From JAIVGV01 sp036389335 (GTDB lineage Bacteria; Acidobacteriota; Blastocatellia; Pyrinomonadales; Pyrinomonadaceae), in the NCBI GenBank assembly GCA_036389335.1, contig DASVQC010000020.1, forward strand, positions 61,970 through 125,969: a DNA stretch of 64,000 nt, written 5' to 3'. This document shows positions 41,960 to 51,029 of this stretch, in pieces (positions within the stretch are counted from its first letter, which is position 1; every line of letters begins with the position of its first letter). Both the position numbers and the translations under genes were made by a program. Under the pieces are notes generated by a model, which was given only the letters and a program-made list of their open reading frames with translations, ran no database searches and was not told the DNA's origin.

Positions 41960-44674
41960 ATGACAATCGACACGCCAGCCGCGGCGCGCACGCTCGCGCG
42001 CCTGTGCCTCGCCGCGTTAATCATCGCGGGCCTCCAGCCGCGCGCGTCGGCGCAGCGCGAGTTCGATCTCAACAGCCCTTCCGGACTGCGCTGGCGCATG
42101 ATCGGCCCCTTCCGCGGCGGGCGCGTCAACGGCGTGACGGGCGTCGCGGGGCAGCCCACCGTTTTTTACTTCGGCTCGGTCGGCGGCGGCGTGTGGAAGA
42201 CGATCAACTCCGGGCGCACGTGGACGCCCGTCTTCGACTCGCAGCCCGTCGCCTCAATCGGCGCGATAGCGGTCGCGCCGTCGAGCACAGACGTCGTCTA
42301 CGTCGGCACGGGCGAGGCCGACATGCGCTCGCAGATCTCCTACGGCAACGGGGTGTACAAATCCGCGGACGCCGGGCGCACTTGGAAGCACCTCGGCCTC
42401 GAAGGCACGCGGCAGATCGGGCGCGTGCTGGTCGATCCGAAGGACGCCAACGTCGTCTTCGTCGCCGCGCTCGGCCACGCCTACGGCGCGAACCCTGAGC
42501 GCGGCGTCTACCGCACGCGGGACGGCGGCGCGACGTGGCAGAAGGTGCTCTTCAAGGGCGACGACGTGGGCGCAATCGATCTCGCCTTCGATCCCTCGGA
42601 CGCGCGCACCGTCTACGCGACGCTGTGGAACACGCGCCGCCCGCCGTGGAGCATCTACCCGCCGTCCTACGGCCCCGGCGGCGGCGTCTTCAAATCCACG
42701 GACGGCGGCGACACGTGGCAGCAGTTGACCGCGGGCCTGCCGACCGAGGGCTTGGGCCGCATCGGCGTCGCCGTCGCGCCGACCAACCGTCAGCGCGTCT
42801 ACGCCATCGTCGACGCGAAGGCGGGCGGCCTCTACCGCTCCGACGACGCGGGCGCGACGTGGCGGCTCGCCTCGAAGGACGCGCGCGTCTGGGGGCGCGG
42901 CTGGTACTTCAACAAGGTCGCGGTCGATCCGAAGAACGCCGACACGGTTTACGTCTCGAACACTTCGCTCTACCGCTCGACCGACGGCGGCCAGACGTGG
43001 ACGGCGCTCAAGGGCGCGCCGGGCGGCGACGACTACCACCAGCTCTGGATCTACCCCGACGATCCGAAGCGCATGATCCTGGCGAGCGATCAGGGCGCGG
43101 TCGTCACCGAAGACGGCGCGCAGACGTGGAGCAGTTGGTACAACCAGCCGACGGCGCAGCTCTACCACGTCGCCGCAGACAACCGCTTCCCCTACTGGGT
43201 GACGGGCGCGCAGCAGGACAGCGGCGCGGTCGGCGTGCCGACCAGGAGTAATCACGCGGAGATTTCGATGCACGACTGGTCGCCCGTCTGCGCGGGCGGC
43301 GAGTCGGACTACACCGCGCCCGATCCGCTCCACCCCAACCTCCTGTTCGGCGGTCGCGTCACGCGCTGCGATCTCACCACCGGAGAGATCACGAACGTCT
43401 CGCCGGAGCGCAACATGCCCGCCGGGGTGGCCGCGCGCCACACGTGGACGGTCCCGCTCGTCTTCTCGCAGGCAGACCCGCGCGCGCTCTACTTCGGCAA
43501 CCAATTCCTGTTCAAGACGACGAACGGCGGCGAGAGCTGGGCGCAGATCAGTCCCGATCTCACCCGCGAAGACCCCGGCGTCCCGGCGAACCTCGACGCG
43601 GCGACCGCCGCGGACGCGCCCGAAGGCAAACGGCGCGGCGTCATCTACACCATCGCGCCTTCGCCCCTGCGCGCGCAGACCGTGTGGGTCGGCACGGACG
43701 ACGGTTTGATCCGCCGCACGGACGACGACGGCAAGACGTGGCAGGACGTGACGCCGCCCGAGCTGACGCCGTGGAGCAAGGTCTCGATGATCGACGCCTC
43801 GCACTCCGACGTGAACGAGGCTTACGCGGCCATCGACCGCCACCGCCTCGAAGACTACGAGCCGCACGTCTACCGCACGCGCGACGGCGGGAAGTCGTGG
43901 CGGCAGATCACGGCGGGGCTCCCGCGCGGCGTACACATGCAGACCGTCAAGGAAGACCCGCGCCGCCGCGGCCTGCTCTTCGCGGGCACGGAACTGGGCG
44001 TCTTCGTCTCGTTCGACGACGGCGACCGCTGGCAGTCGTTACAGCTAAACCTGCCGCACGCCTCGGCGCGCGATCTCGTCATACACGAAGACGATCTCGT
44101 CGTCGCCACGCACGGGCGCGGCTTCTGGGTGCTCGACGACATCACGCCGCTCCGACAGTTGACGGACGAAGTGGTCAACTCGGCGGCCCATCTCTTCCGC
44201 CCCGCTGACGCCTACAGCACGCCGCCGTCGAGCGAGAACGGCACGCCCAAGCCGCGCGACGAGCCGCTCGCGGAGAACCCGCCCTACGGCGCGATCATCG
44301 ACTACTACCTGAAGTCGGGCGCGTCGGGCGCGGTCACGCTCGAAATCCTCAACCCGGCGGGCGAATCCGTCCGACGTTATTCGAGCGAGGATCGCGCGAC
44401 GCCGGTCGATCCGGACACGCTCAACATTCCGACCTCTTGGATACGAACGCCCGAACCGCTGCCGACGACGGCGGGCATGCACCGCTGGGTGTGGGACTTG
44501 CGCCCGACTCCGCCGGCGGCGCGCGGCGCGGGCGGGGGCGGCGGGGGCGCGGGCGTCTTCGGGGGCCGCGGCGCGCCCGCCTCCCTCCCCGGAACCTACA
44601 CCGTGAAGCTGACCGTCAACGGGAAGAGCTACACGCAGCCGCTCGCTTTGAAGCCCGACCCGCGCGCGAATTAG
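41960..44674 (+). CDS. Secreted BNR/VPS10-type beta-propeller protein (paralogue of 7439-10792)
   Basis: 904 residues with signal peptide (LCLAALIIAGLQPRASAQ). The opening LRWRMIGPFRGGRVNGVTGV corresponds to QWRNIGPFRGGRSTAVAGV in the other copy. Residues ~40-720 contain repeated blades of type GGVWKTINSGRTWTPVFDSQ and DDGLIRRTDDDGKTW; then a beta-sandwich (VTLEILNPAGESVRRYSSED ... YTVKLTVNGKSYTQPLALK). It lacks the ~100-residue helical end of the larger copy. Ligand or substrate unknown. Confidence 0.88.
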   Translation: MTIDTPAAARTLARLCLAALIIAGLQPRASAQREFDLNSPSGLRWRMIGPFRGGRVNGVTGVAGQPTVFYFGSVGGGVWKTINSGRTWTPVFDSQPVASIGAIAVAPSSTDVVYVGTGEADMRSQISYGNGVYKSADAGRTWKHLGLEGTRQIGRVLVDPKDANVVFVAALGHAYGANPERGVYRTRDGGATWQKVLFKGDDVGAIDLAFDPSDARTVYATLWNTRRPPWSIYPPSYGPGGGVFKSTDGGDTWQQLTAGLPTEGLGRIGVAVAPTNRQRVYAIVDAKAGGLYRSDDAGATWRLASKDARVWGRGWYFNKVAVDPKNADTVYVSNTSLYRSTDGGQTWTALKGAPGGDDYHQLWIYPDDPKRMILASDQGAVVTEDGAQTWSSWYNQPTAQLYHVAADNRFPYWVTGAQQDSGAVGVPTRSNHAEISMHDWSPVCAGGESDYTAPDPLHPNLLFGGRVTRCDLTTGEITNVSPERNMPAGVAARHTWTVPLVFSQADPRALYFGNQFLFKTTNGGESWAQISPDLTREDPGVPANLDAATAADAPEGKRRGVIYTIAPSPLRAQTVWVGTDDGLIRRTDDDGKTWQDVTPPELTPWSKVSMIDASHSDVNEAYAAIDRHRLEDYEPHVYRTRDGGKSWRQITAGLPRGVHMQTVKEDPRRRGLLFAGTELGVFVSFDDGDRWQSLQLNLPHASARDLVIHEDDLVVATHGRGFWVLDDITPLRQLTDEVVNSAAHLFRPADAYSTPPSSENGTPKPRDEPLAENPPYGAIIDYYLKSGASGAVTLEILNPAGESVRRYSSEDRATPVDPDTLNIPTSWIRTPEPLPTTAGMHRWVWDLRPTPPAARGAGGGGGGAGVFGGRGAPASLPGTYTVKLTVNGKSYTQPLALKPDPRAN

Positions 44675-44901
44675 CTACGGCGAAGCCGCGGCGTGAGGCG
44701 AAGGCGCGCCCGAACGGTTTATCCCGCCGCCCGATGTCCCGACTTTCCGACGGCGAGTTCGCGCGGGCTTACCCTCTCGTCGCCGCGCGCGCGGTCTGGA
44801 GTCGTCGCGCGCGCGACGCGCGACCTCGGAGCGGGGCGTCGCCGGTCGCGCGTCGGGAGGCCCCGCCGCGGTCGCGGGGCGCGGCTGGGGGGAAAAGGCT
44901 G
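44675..44901. other. Intergenic region without recognised gene
   Basis: Together with the promoter and leader this gap runs to 45057. Highly GC-rich, no signal-bearing ORF; only short frames occur. Confidence 0.5.
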
Positions 44902-44930
44902 TTGACAGCCGCGCGCCGCCGGAATATCGT
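44902..44930 (+). promoter_or_regulatory. Sigma-70-type promoter
   Basis: TTGACA, 17-nt spacer, TATCGT; drives 45058-45783 with a ~120-nt leader. Confidence 0.7.
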
Positions 44931-45057
44931 TCGCCCGCGCCGAGCCTCGCGGCGCGTGGCGCCCCCGCTTGAACCGCGCCGCCACCCCGAACGCGGTCGC
45001 CGCGGGCTCTCACCCGTCGCGCCCCGCGCCCCTTGAAACTTCACCGAGGAAACTGAC

Positions 45058-45783
45058 ATGAGAAAACGCAAACGCTTGGAGCGAAGGAACCCCACCATCG
45101 TCATCCTGAACAAGAGCCGCGGGCTCATCGAGGACGCGGAGATCGAGCGGATCATCAAGGCCCTCCAGCGGCAGGTCAACGAGCACTTCCAACCCGTCTG
45201 GGGGATCGGCGCGGAGCTGAAGTTCAGGAAGGCGAACGCGGTCGTGCCGAAGAACTGCTACAGGATCGTCATCTACGACAAGGCGCGCGCGGGCGACGCC
45301 GGCTTCCTCGGCTACCACTTCCAGCGCAACGGCAACCCCGTGGCCAGCATCTTCGCCAAGGAAGACTTGGTGGACGACAAGACGATCAGCGACACGCTCA
45401 GCCACGAGGTGTTGGAGATGCTGGTCGATCCCGCGCTCAACCTCTACGCCTACCGCCCCGGCGACGGGACGAAGCGGCGCGACCGCGGCTACTTCTACGA
45501 GGTCTGCGACGCCGTCCAGTGCATGCACTACCGCATCGACGGCGTGCGCGTCTGCAACTTCGTCTACCCGGAGTGGTTCGAGTACGCGTGGCCGCGCGAC
45601 TCGCGCAAGTTCGATCACCGCGGCGCGCTCCGGGAGCCGTTCGAGATTCTGGAGGGCTGCTACGCCGACATCCGCGAGGCGGGCACCGGCTGGCGCACCA
45701 TCTACGGCGACCACACGCCCGCCAAGAAGAAGAAGGCGCGCCGCCGCCGCCGCGACGCGCGCCTCTTGCAGCAGAAGTTCTAG
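45058..45783 (+). CDS. Hypothetical protein with HEVLEM motif (possible metallopeptidase-like)
   Basis: 241 residues, no signal peptide, very basic at both ends (MRKRKRLERR; KKKKARRRRRDARLLQQKF). Central domain: VWGIGAELKF, NCYRIVIYDKA, GFLGYHFQRNGNPVASIFA, then TISDTLSHEVLEMLVDPALN. SHEVLEMLVDP resembles a zinc-binding HExxE active helix found in uncharacterised bacterial proteins. Cysteines cluster later (YEVCDAVQCMHY; VRVCNFVYPEWFEY). ATG with GAGGAAAC-like site. Activity unproven. Confidence 0.72.
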   Translation: MRKRKRLERRNPTIVILNKSRGLIEDAEIERIIKALQRQVNEHFQPVWGIGAELKFRKANAVVPKNCYRIVIYDKARAGDAGFLGYHFQRNGNPVASIFAKEDLVDDKTISDTLSHEVLEMLVDPALNLYAYRPGDGTKRRDRGYFYEVCDAVQCMHYRIDGVRVCNFVYPEWFEYAWPRDSRKFDHRGALREPFEILEGCYADIREAGTGWRTIYGDHTPAKKKKARRRRRDARLLQQKF

Positions 45784-45847
45784 CAGGGAGAAAGCAGAAG
45801 TTTTGGGGACGAGCGCGGGAGCCCGCGCGGGCTTCGCGGTTGGTTTC

Positions 45848-46144
45848 TTAATCGAGGTCGAGCGGGTTTCTGTAGACCGTGTCCTTGTCCTTCTCGGCGC
45901 GCTTCATCGCCTCGCGGAACTTCTCTTCGAGCAGGCGCTCGCGATCCTTGACCGAGCCCATCTCCTGCGCGAAGAGCTGGTCGCGCGCCTGCTTCTGCCG
46001 CTCCAAGTCCTTCGCCATCGCCTCGAAGGAGGCGACCGGCTTCGACTTCTCCTCGTGCGAGATGAGCGCGCCCGTCCGCGAGTCGACGACCAACTTCGCC
46101 TCGCAGCAGGGGCAGATGACGGTGAAGCGTGCTGTCTCGTCCAC
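45848..46144 (-). CDS. Small CxxC / coiled-coil hypothetical protein
   Basis: 98 residues from the GTG at 46144 (AAGGAG upstream). CPCCEAKLVVD near residue 11 is a zinc-ribbon-like knuckle with a single CxxC; the rest is a charged coiled coil (MAKDLERQKQARDQLFAQEM ... RLLEEKFREAMKRAEKDK). The longer frame to 46204 lacks a start signal. Function unknown. Confidence 0.7.
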   Translation of the reverse strand: MDETARFTVICPCCEAKLVVDSRTGALISHEEKSKPVASFEAMAKDLERQKQARDQLFAQEMGSVKDRERLLEEKFREAMKRAEKDKDTVYRNPLDLD

Positions 46145-46294
46145 GGCGTTGCTCCTTCGGATCACGAACCACTCTCGCGCCTCGGCGCGGCGCGAGTATA
46201 GCACGGCGAAAATTCGCGCGGCGGGGCGAAAAAGGGCGACCGCCTTGACGCAAGGCGGTCGCCCCCTCCTTCGATGCCGCGCTGGCTATCGGCG

Positions 46295-46927
46295 TCAGTG
46301 CTTGATAGCGTGCTTGACCGCGCCGCCGACCTTCTTCGCGCCGTTGGCGGTGGCCTTGCCCGCGTCCACCGCCCTGTCGGCGACCCCTCGCCCCACGTCC
46401 TCGCTCTTGTCGGCGACGACGCCCGCGGCCTTCTTCGATCTGTCCGCCGCGCCGCGCCCCACGTCTTCGGCCTTGTCCGCGACCGCGCCGCCCGCCGCCT
46501 TCGCGCCGTTGACGACGGGGCGTCCCACGTCCTCGGCCTTGTCGGCGACGAAGCCCGCCGAGGCGGCGATGGCGTCGCCCGTCGCGGTCAGCGCCGTGTC
46601 AACCTTGCCCTCCGGCAGCTCGCGTATCTCGCCCGTGTCGCGCGCGTAGACGCGGGCCGTGCGCTTGCCGCCCCTCGTCGTGACGACGACCTTCTCGACG
46701 CGCCCGGTCTTGAACGTGCGCGTCTCGGTGACGACGCCGTTCTCCTCCGCGCGCGCGACCTCGGAGCCGTCCGCGGTCGTCGCGCCGCCGGTCGTGGTGC
46801 TCACCGCGTTCGAGTTCGCCGCGTTCGCGTTCGAGGTGTTCGAGTTCGTCGAGTTAGTGTTGCCGCCGCAGGCGGACAGAGCCGCGAGGGAGAGCGCGCA
46901 AGAGGCGGTCAATAAGATTCTTCGCAC
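46295..46927 (-). CDS. Lipoprotein with LEA-like tandem repeats
   Basis: 210 residues from the GTG at 46927, supported by GGAGG 8 nt upstream. Lipobox LSAC near residue 20, then an Asn/Ser/Thr-rich linker (NTNSTNSNTSNANAANSN). A short domain (VVTETRTFKTGRVEKVVVTT, RVYARDTGEIRELPEGKVD) precedes three 22-residue repeats beginning VADKAEDVGR, with amphipathic Lys/Ala/Asp/Gly composition like late-embryogenesis-abundant proteins. Possibly an envelope desiccation-protection protein. Confidence 0.78.
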   Translation of the reverse strand: MRRILLTASCALSLAALSACGGNTNSTNSNTSNANAANSNAVSTTTGGATTADGSEVARAEENGVVTETRTFKTGRVEKVVVTTRGGKRTARVYARDTGEIRELPEGKVDTALTATGDAIAASAGFVADKAEDVGRPVVNGAKAAGGAVADKAEDVGRGAADRSKKAAGVVADKSEDVGRGVADRAVDAGKATANGAKKVGGAVKHAIKH

Positions 46928-47210
46928 GTTACTTTCCTCCAAGCCGTTCAGGATAGACCTTTGATCCGAGCTTGAAGAGCGCAACCGACGTGCCAACTCG
47001 CGCAGTCCAGTCCGCGTGGCGTCGCGCCCTAAATTCTCAGTTTGTCAGACTTAAACGACTCTCGCGGTGTACGGCGGGAATGCAAACGCTTGGGGCCGCG
47101 TCTCTTAATCATACTTCGCGGCGCTCGGGGAATGAGTGTTAGCGGTTCAATTTAATCTTGTGTGTGCCGGGACCAAAACTCACCGCGGAGGGGCGGGGAC
47201 GCAGAGAGTA

Positions 47211-47814
<604 letters not shown>

Positions 47815-47845
47815 GGCGCGGGCGACTCAGCATGGCGCGGGCGAC

Positions 47846-48406
47846 TCAGGTGCGGGCGTCTTCGCCGAAGCGCGCTTCGATCACGCCGCCGCGGCGCGCC
47901 CCGTGCTCGCGCGAGAGGTCGGGGTAGGTGCGGTGCTCGGCCTCGGCGTCCGCGAGCCCGACTTTCCGCTCGGCGCGGAGGATGGCGTCGCGCTCGCCCT
48001 CGATCTCCGCGAACCAGCCGAAGGGCAGCTCGTCGATGACGATCTCGACGCCGTCGAGCCGCCACGTCTCGCGCCGCTTCTCGTAGACGAGCGCGGGCGC
48101 GTAGCCGAGCGCGCGCAGGATGCGTTCGAGCGTGTCGGCGTCGCCGACGCCCGTCTCCTCCTCGCGCTGCAACTTGACGGCGTCCGCCGAGGGCTGCCGC
48201 TCCTTCAAGGTCAGCACCGCGCGCCCGTTCACGCGGCGCAGGCGCAGGTTCCTCCGCCCCGGCTCGAGGTTCGCGCCCGCGTAGAGCGTGTTCTCCTCGA
48301 ACTCCTCGCCGCGCACGGCTGCCGCGCCCGCCGCGCCGAGCCGCGCCCGCAACTCGACCGCGCCCGCCGCCGTCAGCCTGTACTTCTTCTCGATCTCGAT
48401 AGCCAT
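47846..48406 (-). CDS. CYTH domain protein (class IV adenylate cyclase/thiamine triphosphatase type)
   Basis: 186 residues. Opens with MAIEIEKKYRL, the ExExK signature of CYTH tunnel enzymes acting on triphosphorylated substrates. Charged strands line the tunnel: RRNLRLRRVNGRAVLTLKER, KLQREEETGV, YEKRRETWRLDGVEIVIDEL and WFAEIEGERD. Activity could be adenylate cyclase, thiamine triphosphatase or tripolyphosphatase. It lies 31 bp upstream of the SET gene on the same strand. Confidence 0.92.
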   Translation of the reverse strand: MAIEIEKKYRLTAAGAVELRARLGAAGAAAVRGEEFEENTLYAGANLEPGRRNLRLRRVNGRAVLTLKERQPSADAVKLQREEETGVGDADTLERILRALGYAPALVYEKRRETWRLDGVEIVIDELPFGWFAEIEGERDAILRAERKVGLADAEAEHRTYPDLSREHGARRGGVIEARFGEDART

Positions 48407-48413
48407 GAAAATC

Positions 48414-48528
48414 GTCCGCGGTCAGTTGCCCGTGGTCAGTTGCCCTCTTCGCTATCGAGCTTGGACGCAACCATTTGGGTTGAGGGTCAAGCCTCTCAGC
48501 CACAAGCAACTGGCAACTGACCGCGGAC
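48414..48528. repeat. Heptamer-type hairpin, units GGTCAGT/TGCCCGT
   Basis: GTCCGCGGTCAGTTGCC (48414-48430) pairs perfectly with GGCAACTGACCGCGGAC (48512-48528); further GGTCAGTTG copies lie inside. Confidence 0.9.
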
Positions 48529-48534
48529 AGCTTT

Positions 48535-49905
48535 TCACGATTGTCTCACCCAGCGCAAGACCTCGGGCAGGCTCGCGCTCTTGCCGTACATGAGCATGCC
48601 GATGCGGTAGACGCGCGCGGCGATCCACGTGAAGAAGAGGATGGTCGCCACCCCGATGGCGAGCGAGAGCGCGATCTGCCAGAGCGGCGGCGTCTCGGTG
48701 ACGATGCGCACGAGCATCGTCACGGGCGAGAAGAAGGGCGAGATCGAGACCCAGAAGGCGAGCGGCGAGTTCGGCGCGCGGATGACGGGGAAGATCATGT
48801 AGACGCTCGCCACCGAGAGGAAGATGACCGGCATCGCGAGCTGCCCGGCCTCCTTCTCCGTCGTCACCATCGAGCCGACGATCATGAAGATCGTCGCGTA
48901 CATGAAGAAGCCGACGATGAAGAACACGAAGGCGTAGAGGAAGAAGATCGGCGGCACGCTCGGCAGCGCGAACTTCATCCCGCGCCCCGCCAGCGCCGCC
49001 GCCCCGTACACCGAGAGGAGCAGGAACGCCAGCGCCCAGATGCCGAACTGCGTCATCCCCACGAGCGAGACGCCGACGAGCTTGCCCGCCATCAGGTGGA
49101 ACGACTTGACCGACGAGAAGAGCACCTCGCTGATGCGCGTCGTCTTCTCCTCGACCACCGACGACATGATCATCTGCCCGTAGAGCAGGATGCCCATGTA
49201 GATGAAGAGCCCGACGCCCATCGCGAGCCCGAAGCTGCCGCCCGTGTCTTTCTGATCGCCGGAGCCCGCCTTGAAGGCGTCCATCTCGATCTCCTTCGAC
49301 AGCTCGCGCACGCGCCGCGGATCGATCTGCGCGTCGCGCATCCGCTGCTCGATGACGGCGCGGCGCAGGCTGTGGCGCAACTGCGAAGTCGTGATCACGT
49401 CGCCGAGGTTGCGACCGCGGTACTCGGCCCTGCCTTCCGCCGACAGGATGTTCGCGGGCAGGACGACGTAGCCGTCCAACTGGTTCCCCCGCACGCGCTC
49501 GTCCAGCTCGCGCCTCACCTCGTCGAGCGGGCGACCGTTAGTCTGCACCTGCTCGATCTCGTACCTCTGCCCGACGGCCTTGCCGAGCTGGCGCATCTGC
49601 TCGTCGCTGTCCGGCTGCTGCCCCGGCACCCCGCGCGTCGGAATCTGCGGCTGCGCCTTCGCCCCCTCCTCCTCGTCCTCGTCGCGCGACGTGAGGATGG
49701 AGCCGCGCACGGACTCGTAGAGCTTGCCGGTCTCGTCCACGACGGCGATGCGCGTCGCCGCGCCCGACTTGATCGAGAAGAGCAGCGCGGGCGCGACCGC
49801 CGAGAAGACGACGAAGAGCGGCATCAGCACGGTCGTGATCACGAACGCCTTCGTGCGGACGCGGTAGAGGTACTCGCGCTTGATGATGACCAGCAGCTTT
49901 CTCAT
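48535..49905 (-). CDS. ABC transporter permease (NatB/ABC-2 type)
   Basis: 456 residues from the ATG at 49905, which overlaps the upstream ATPase stop by one base (TGATG). N-terminal TM (VITTVLMPLFVVFSAVAPALL), a ~200-residue extracytoplasmic domain with charged helices, then five or six TM helices (LFIYMGILLYGQMIMSSVV, FGIWALAFLLLSVYGAAAL, IFFLYAFVFFIVGFFMYATIF, LAMPVIFLSVASVYMIF, IALSLAIGVATILFF). Typical of NatB-like sodium/drug exporters. Forms the exporter with 49905-50819. Confidence 0.92.
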   Translation of the reverse strand: MRKLLVIIKREYLYRVRTKAFVITTVLMPLFVVFSAVAPALLFSIKSGAATRIAVVDETGKLYESVRGSILTSRDEDEEEGAKAQPQIPTRGVPGQQPDSDEQMRQLGKAVGQRYEIEQVQTNGRPLDEVRRELDERVRGNQLDGYVVLPANILSAEGRAEYRGRNLGDVITTSQLRHSLRRAVIEQRMRDAQIDPRRVRELSKEIEMDAFKAGSGDQKDTGGSFGLAMGVGLFIYMGILLYGQMIMSSVVEEKTTRISEVLFSSVKSFHLMAGKLVGVSLVGMTQFGIWALAFLLLSVYGAAALAGRGMKFALPSVPPIFFLYAFVFFIVGFFMYATIFMIVGSMVTTEKEAGQLAMPVIFLSVASVYMIFPVIRAPNSPLAFWVSISPFFSPVTMLVRIVTETPPLWQIALSLAIGVATILFFTWIAARVYRIGMLMYGKSASLPEVLRWVRQS

Positions 49906-50819
49906 CAGCCCTCGCTCACTTTCTGGATGAAGATGTCGTGCAGGCTCGGCTCGACCGACTCGAAGCGCGTCACGCGGGCGCCGCCCGCGACCAGACGGCG
50001 CAAGACCTCCTGCTCGTCCGCCCCCTCGGCGAGCAGCACCTCCGAGTAGTCGCCCAAGTTCCTCACGCCCGCCACGAGCGAGCGGTCGTCGAGCACGCCG
50101 TCCACGTTCTCGGCGCGCAGCGCGACGGCGCGACGCCCCGCCGCGTGCTTCACCTCGCGCAGGCCCCCGTCCAGCACTTTGCGCGACTTGTTGATGAGGC
50201 AGATGTCGTCGCAGAGCCGCTCGGCCTGCTCCATCTGGTGCGTCGAGAGGATGATCGTGCGCCCCGCGGCCTTCAACTCGTGCAGCACGTCCATCATCAG
50301 CTCGGCGTTGACGGGGTCGAGGCCCGAGAAGACTTCGTCGAGGATGAGCAGGTCGGGCTCGTGCATGACGGTCGTGATGAACTGTATCTTCTGCTGCATC
50401 CCCTTCGACAGCTCGTCGGTCTTCTTGGCCTTCCACTCCGAGAGCTTGAGCCGTTCGAGCCAGTGCGAGGCGCGCTCGTCGGCCTGCTTCGGCGTCAGGC
50501 CCTTCAGCTCTCCGAAGAAGCGTAGCTGCTCGCCGACGCGCATCTTCTTGTAGAGCCCGCGCTCTTCCGGGAGGTAGCCGATCTTGTCCATCAGCCGCTC
50601 GCCCATCGGCTGGCCGTAGAGCAGCACCGACCCGGCGTCGGGCGCGATGATGTTGACGATCATGCGGATGGTCGTGGTCTTCCCCGCCCCGTTGGGGCCG
50701 AGCAGCCCGTAGATGGTGCCGGGGCGGACGGTGAGGCTCAGGTCGCGGACGGCGACGAACTCGTCGAAGCTCTTCGAGACGCCTTCGAGGACGAGCGCGG
50801 GGGTCTTCGCTTCTCTCAC
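49905..50819 (-). CDS. ABC transporter ATP-binding protein (NatA type)
   Basis: 304 residues. Walker A GPNGAGKTT, Q-loop region YLPEERGLY, signature ELSKGMQQK, Walker B LLILDEVFSGLDP, H-loop STHQ. The C-terminal extension of ~80 residues (DIFIQKVSEG) is typical of NatA-like subunits. Energises the adjoining permease; substrate unclear. Confidence 0.95.
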   Translation of the reverse strand: MREAKTPALVLEGVSKSFDEFVAVRDLSLTVRPGTIYGLLGPNGAGKTTTIRMIVNIIAPDAGSVLLYGQPMGERLMDKIGYLPEERGLYKKMRVGEQLRFFGELKGLTPKQADERASHWLERLKLSEWKAKKTDELSKGMQQKIQFITTVMHEPDLLILDEVFSGLDPVNAELMMDVLHELKAAGRTIILSTHQMEQAERLCDDICLINKSRKVLDGGLREVKHAAGRRAVALRAENVDGVLDDRSLVAGVRNLGDYSEVLLAEGADEQEVLRRLVAGGARVTRFESVEPSLHDIFIQKVSEG

Positions 50820-51029
50820 TTGACGGGGTTCTCCTTAAGCACCGGCGGCGGGCTCGCGCGCGGATCAGACGGGCCCGCCGGGTCTGCTCGAATTCGGCGC
50901 GCGGCGGGCTCTAATACGCCGCCGGCGCGGCGAAAGTTTTTGGCGGCGGGCCGGACACGTCGCCGCGCGCCGCCCCGCATGATATATTCGCTCAGCCCGT
51001 CCCGCCGCACAGGCGCAAAGGTTTGCCTT

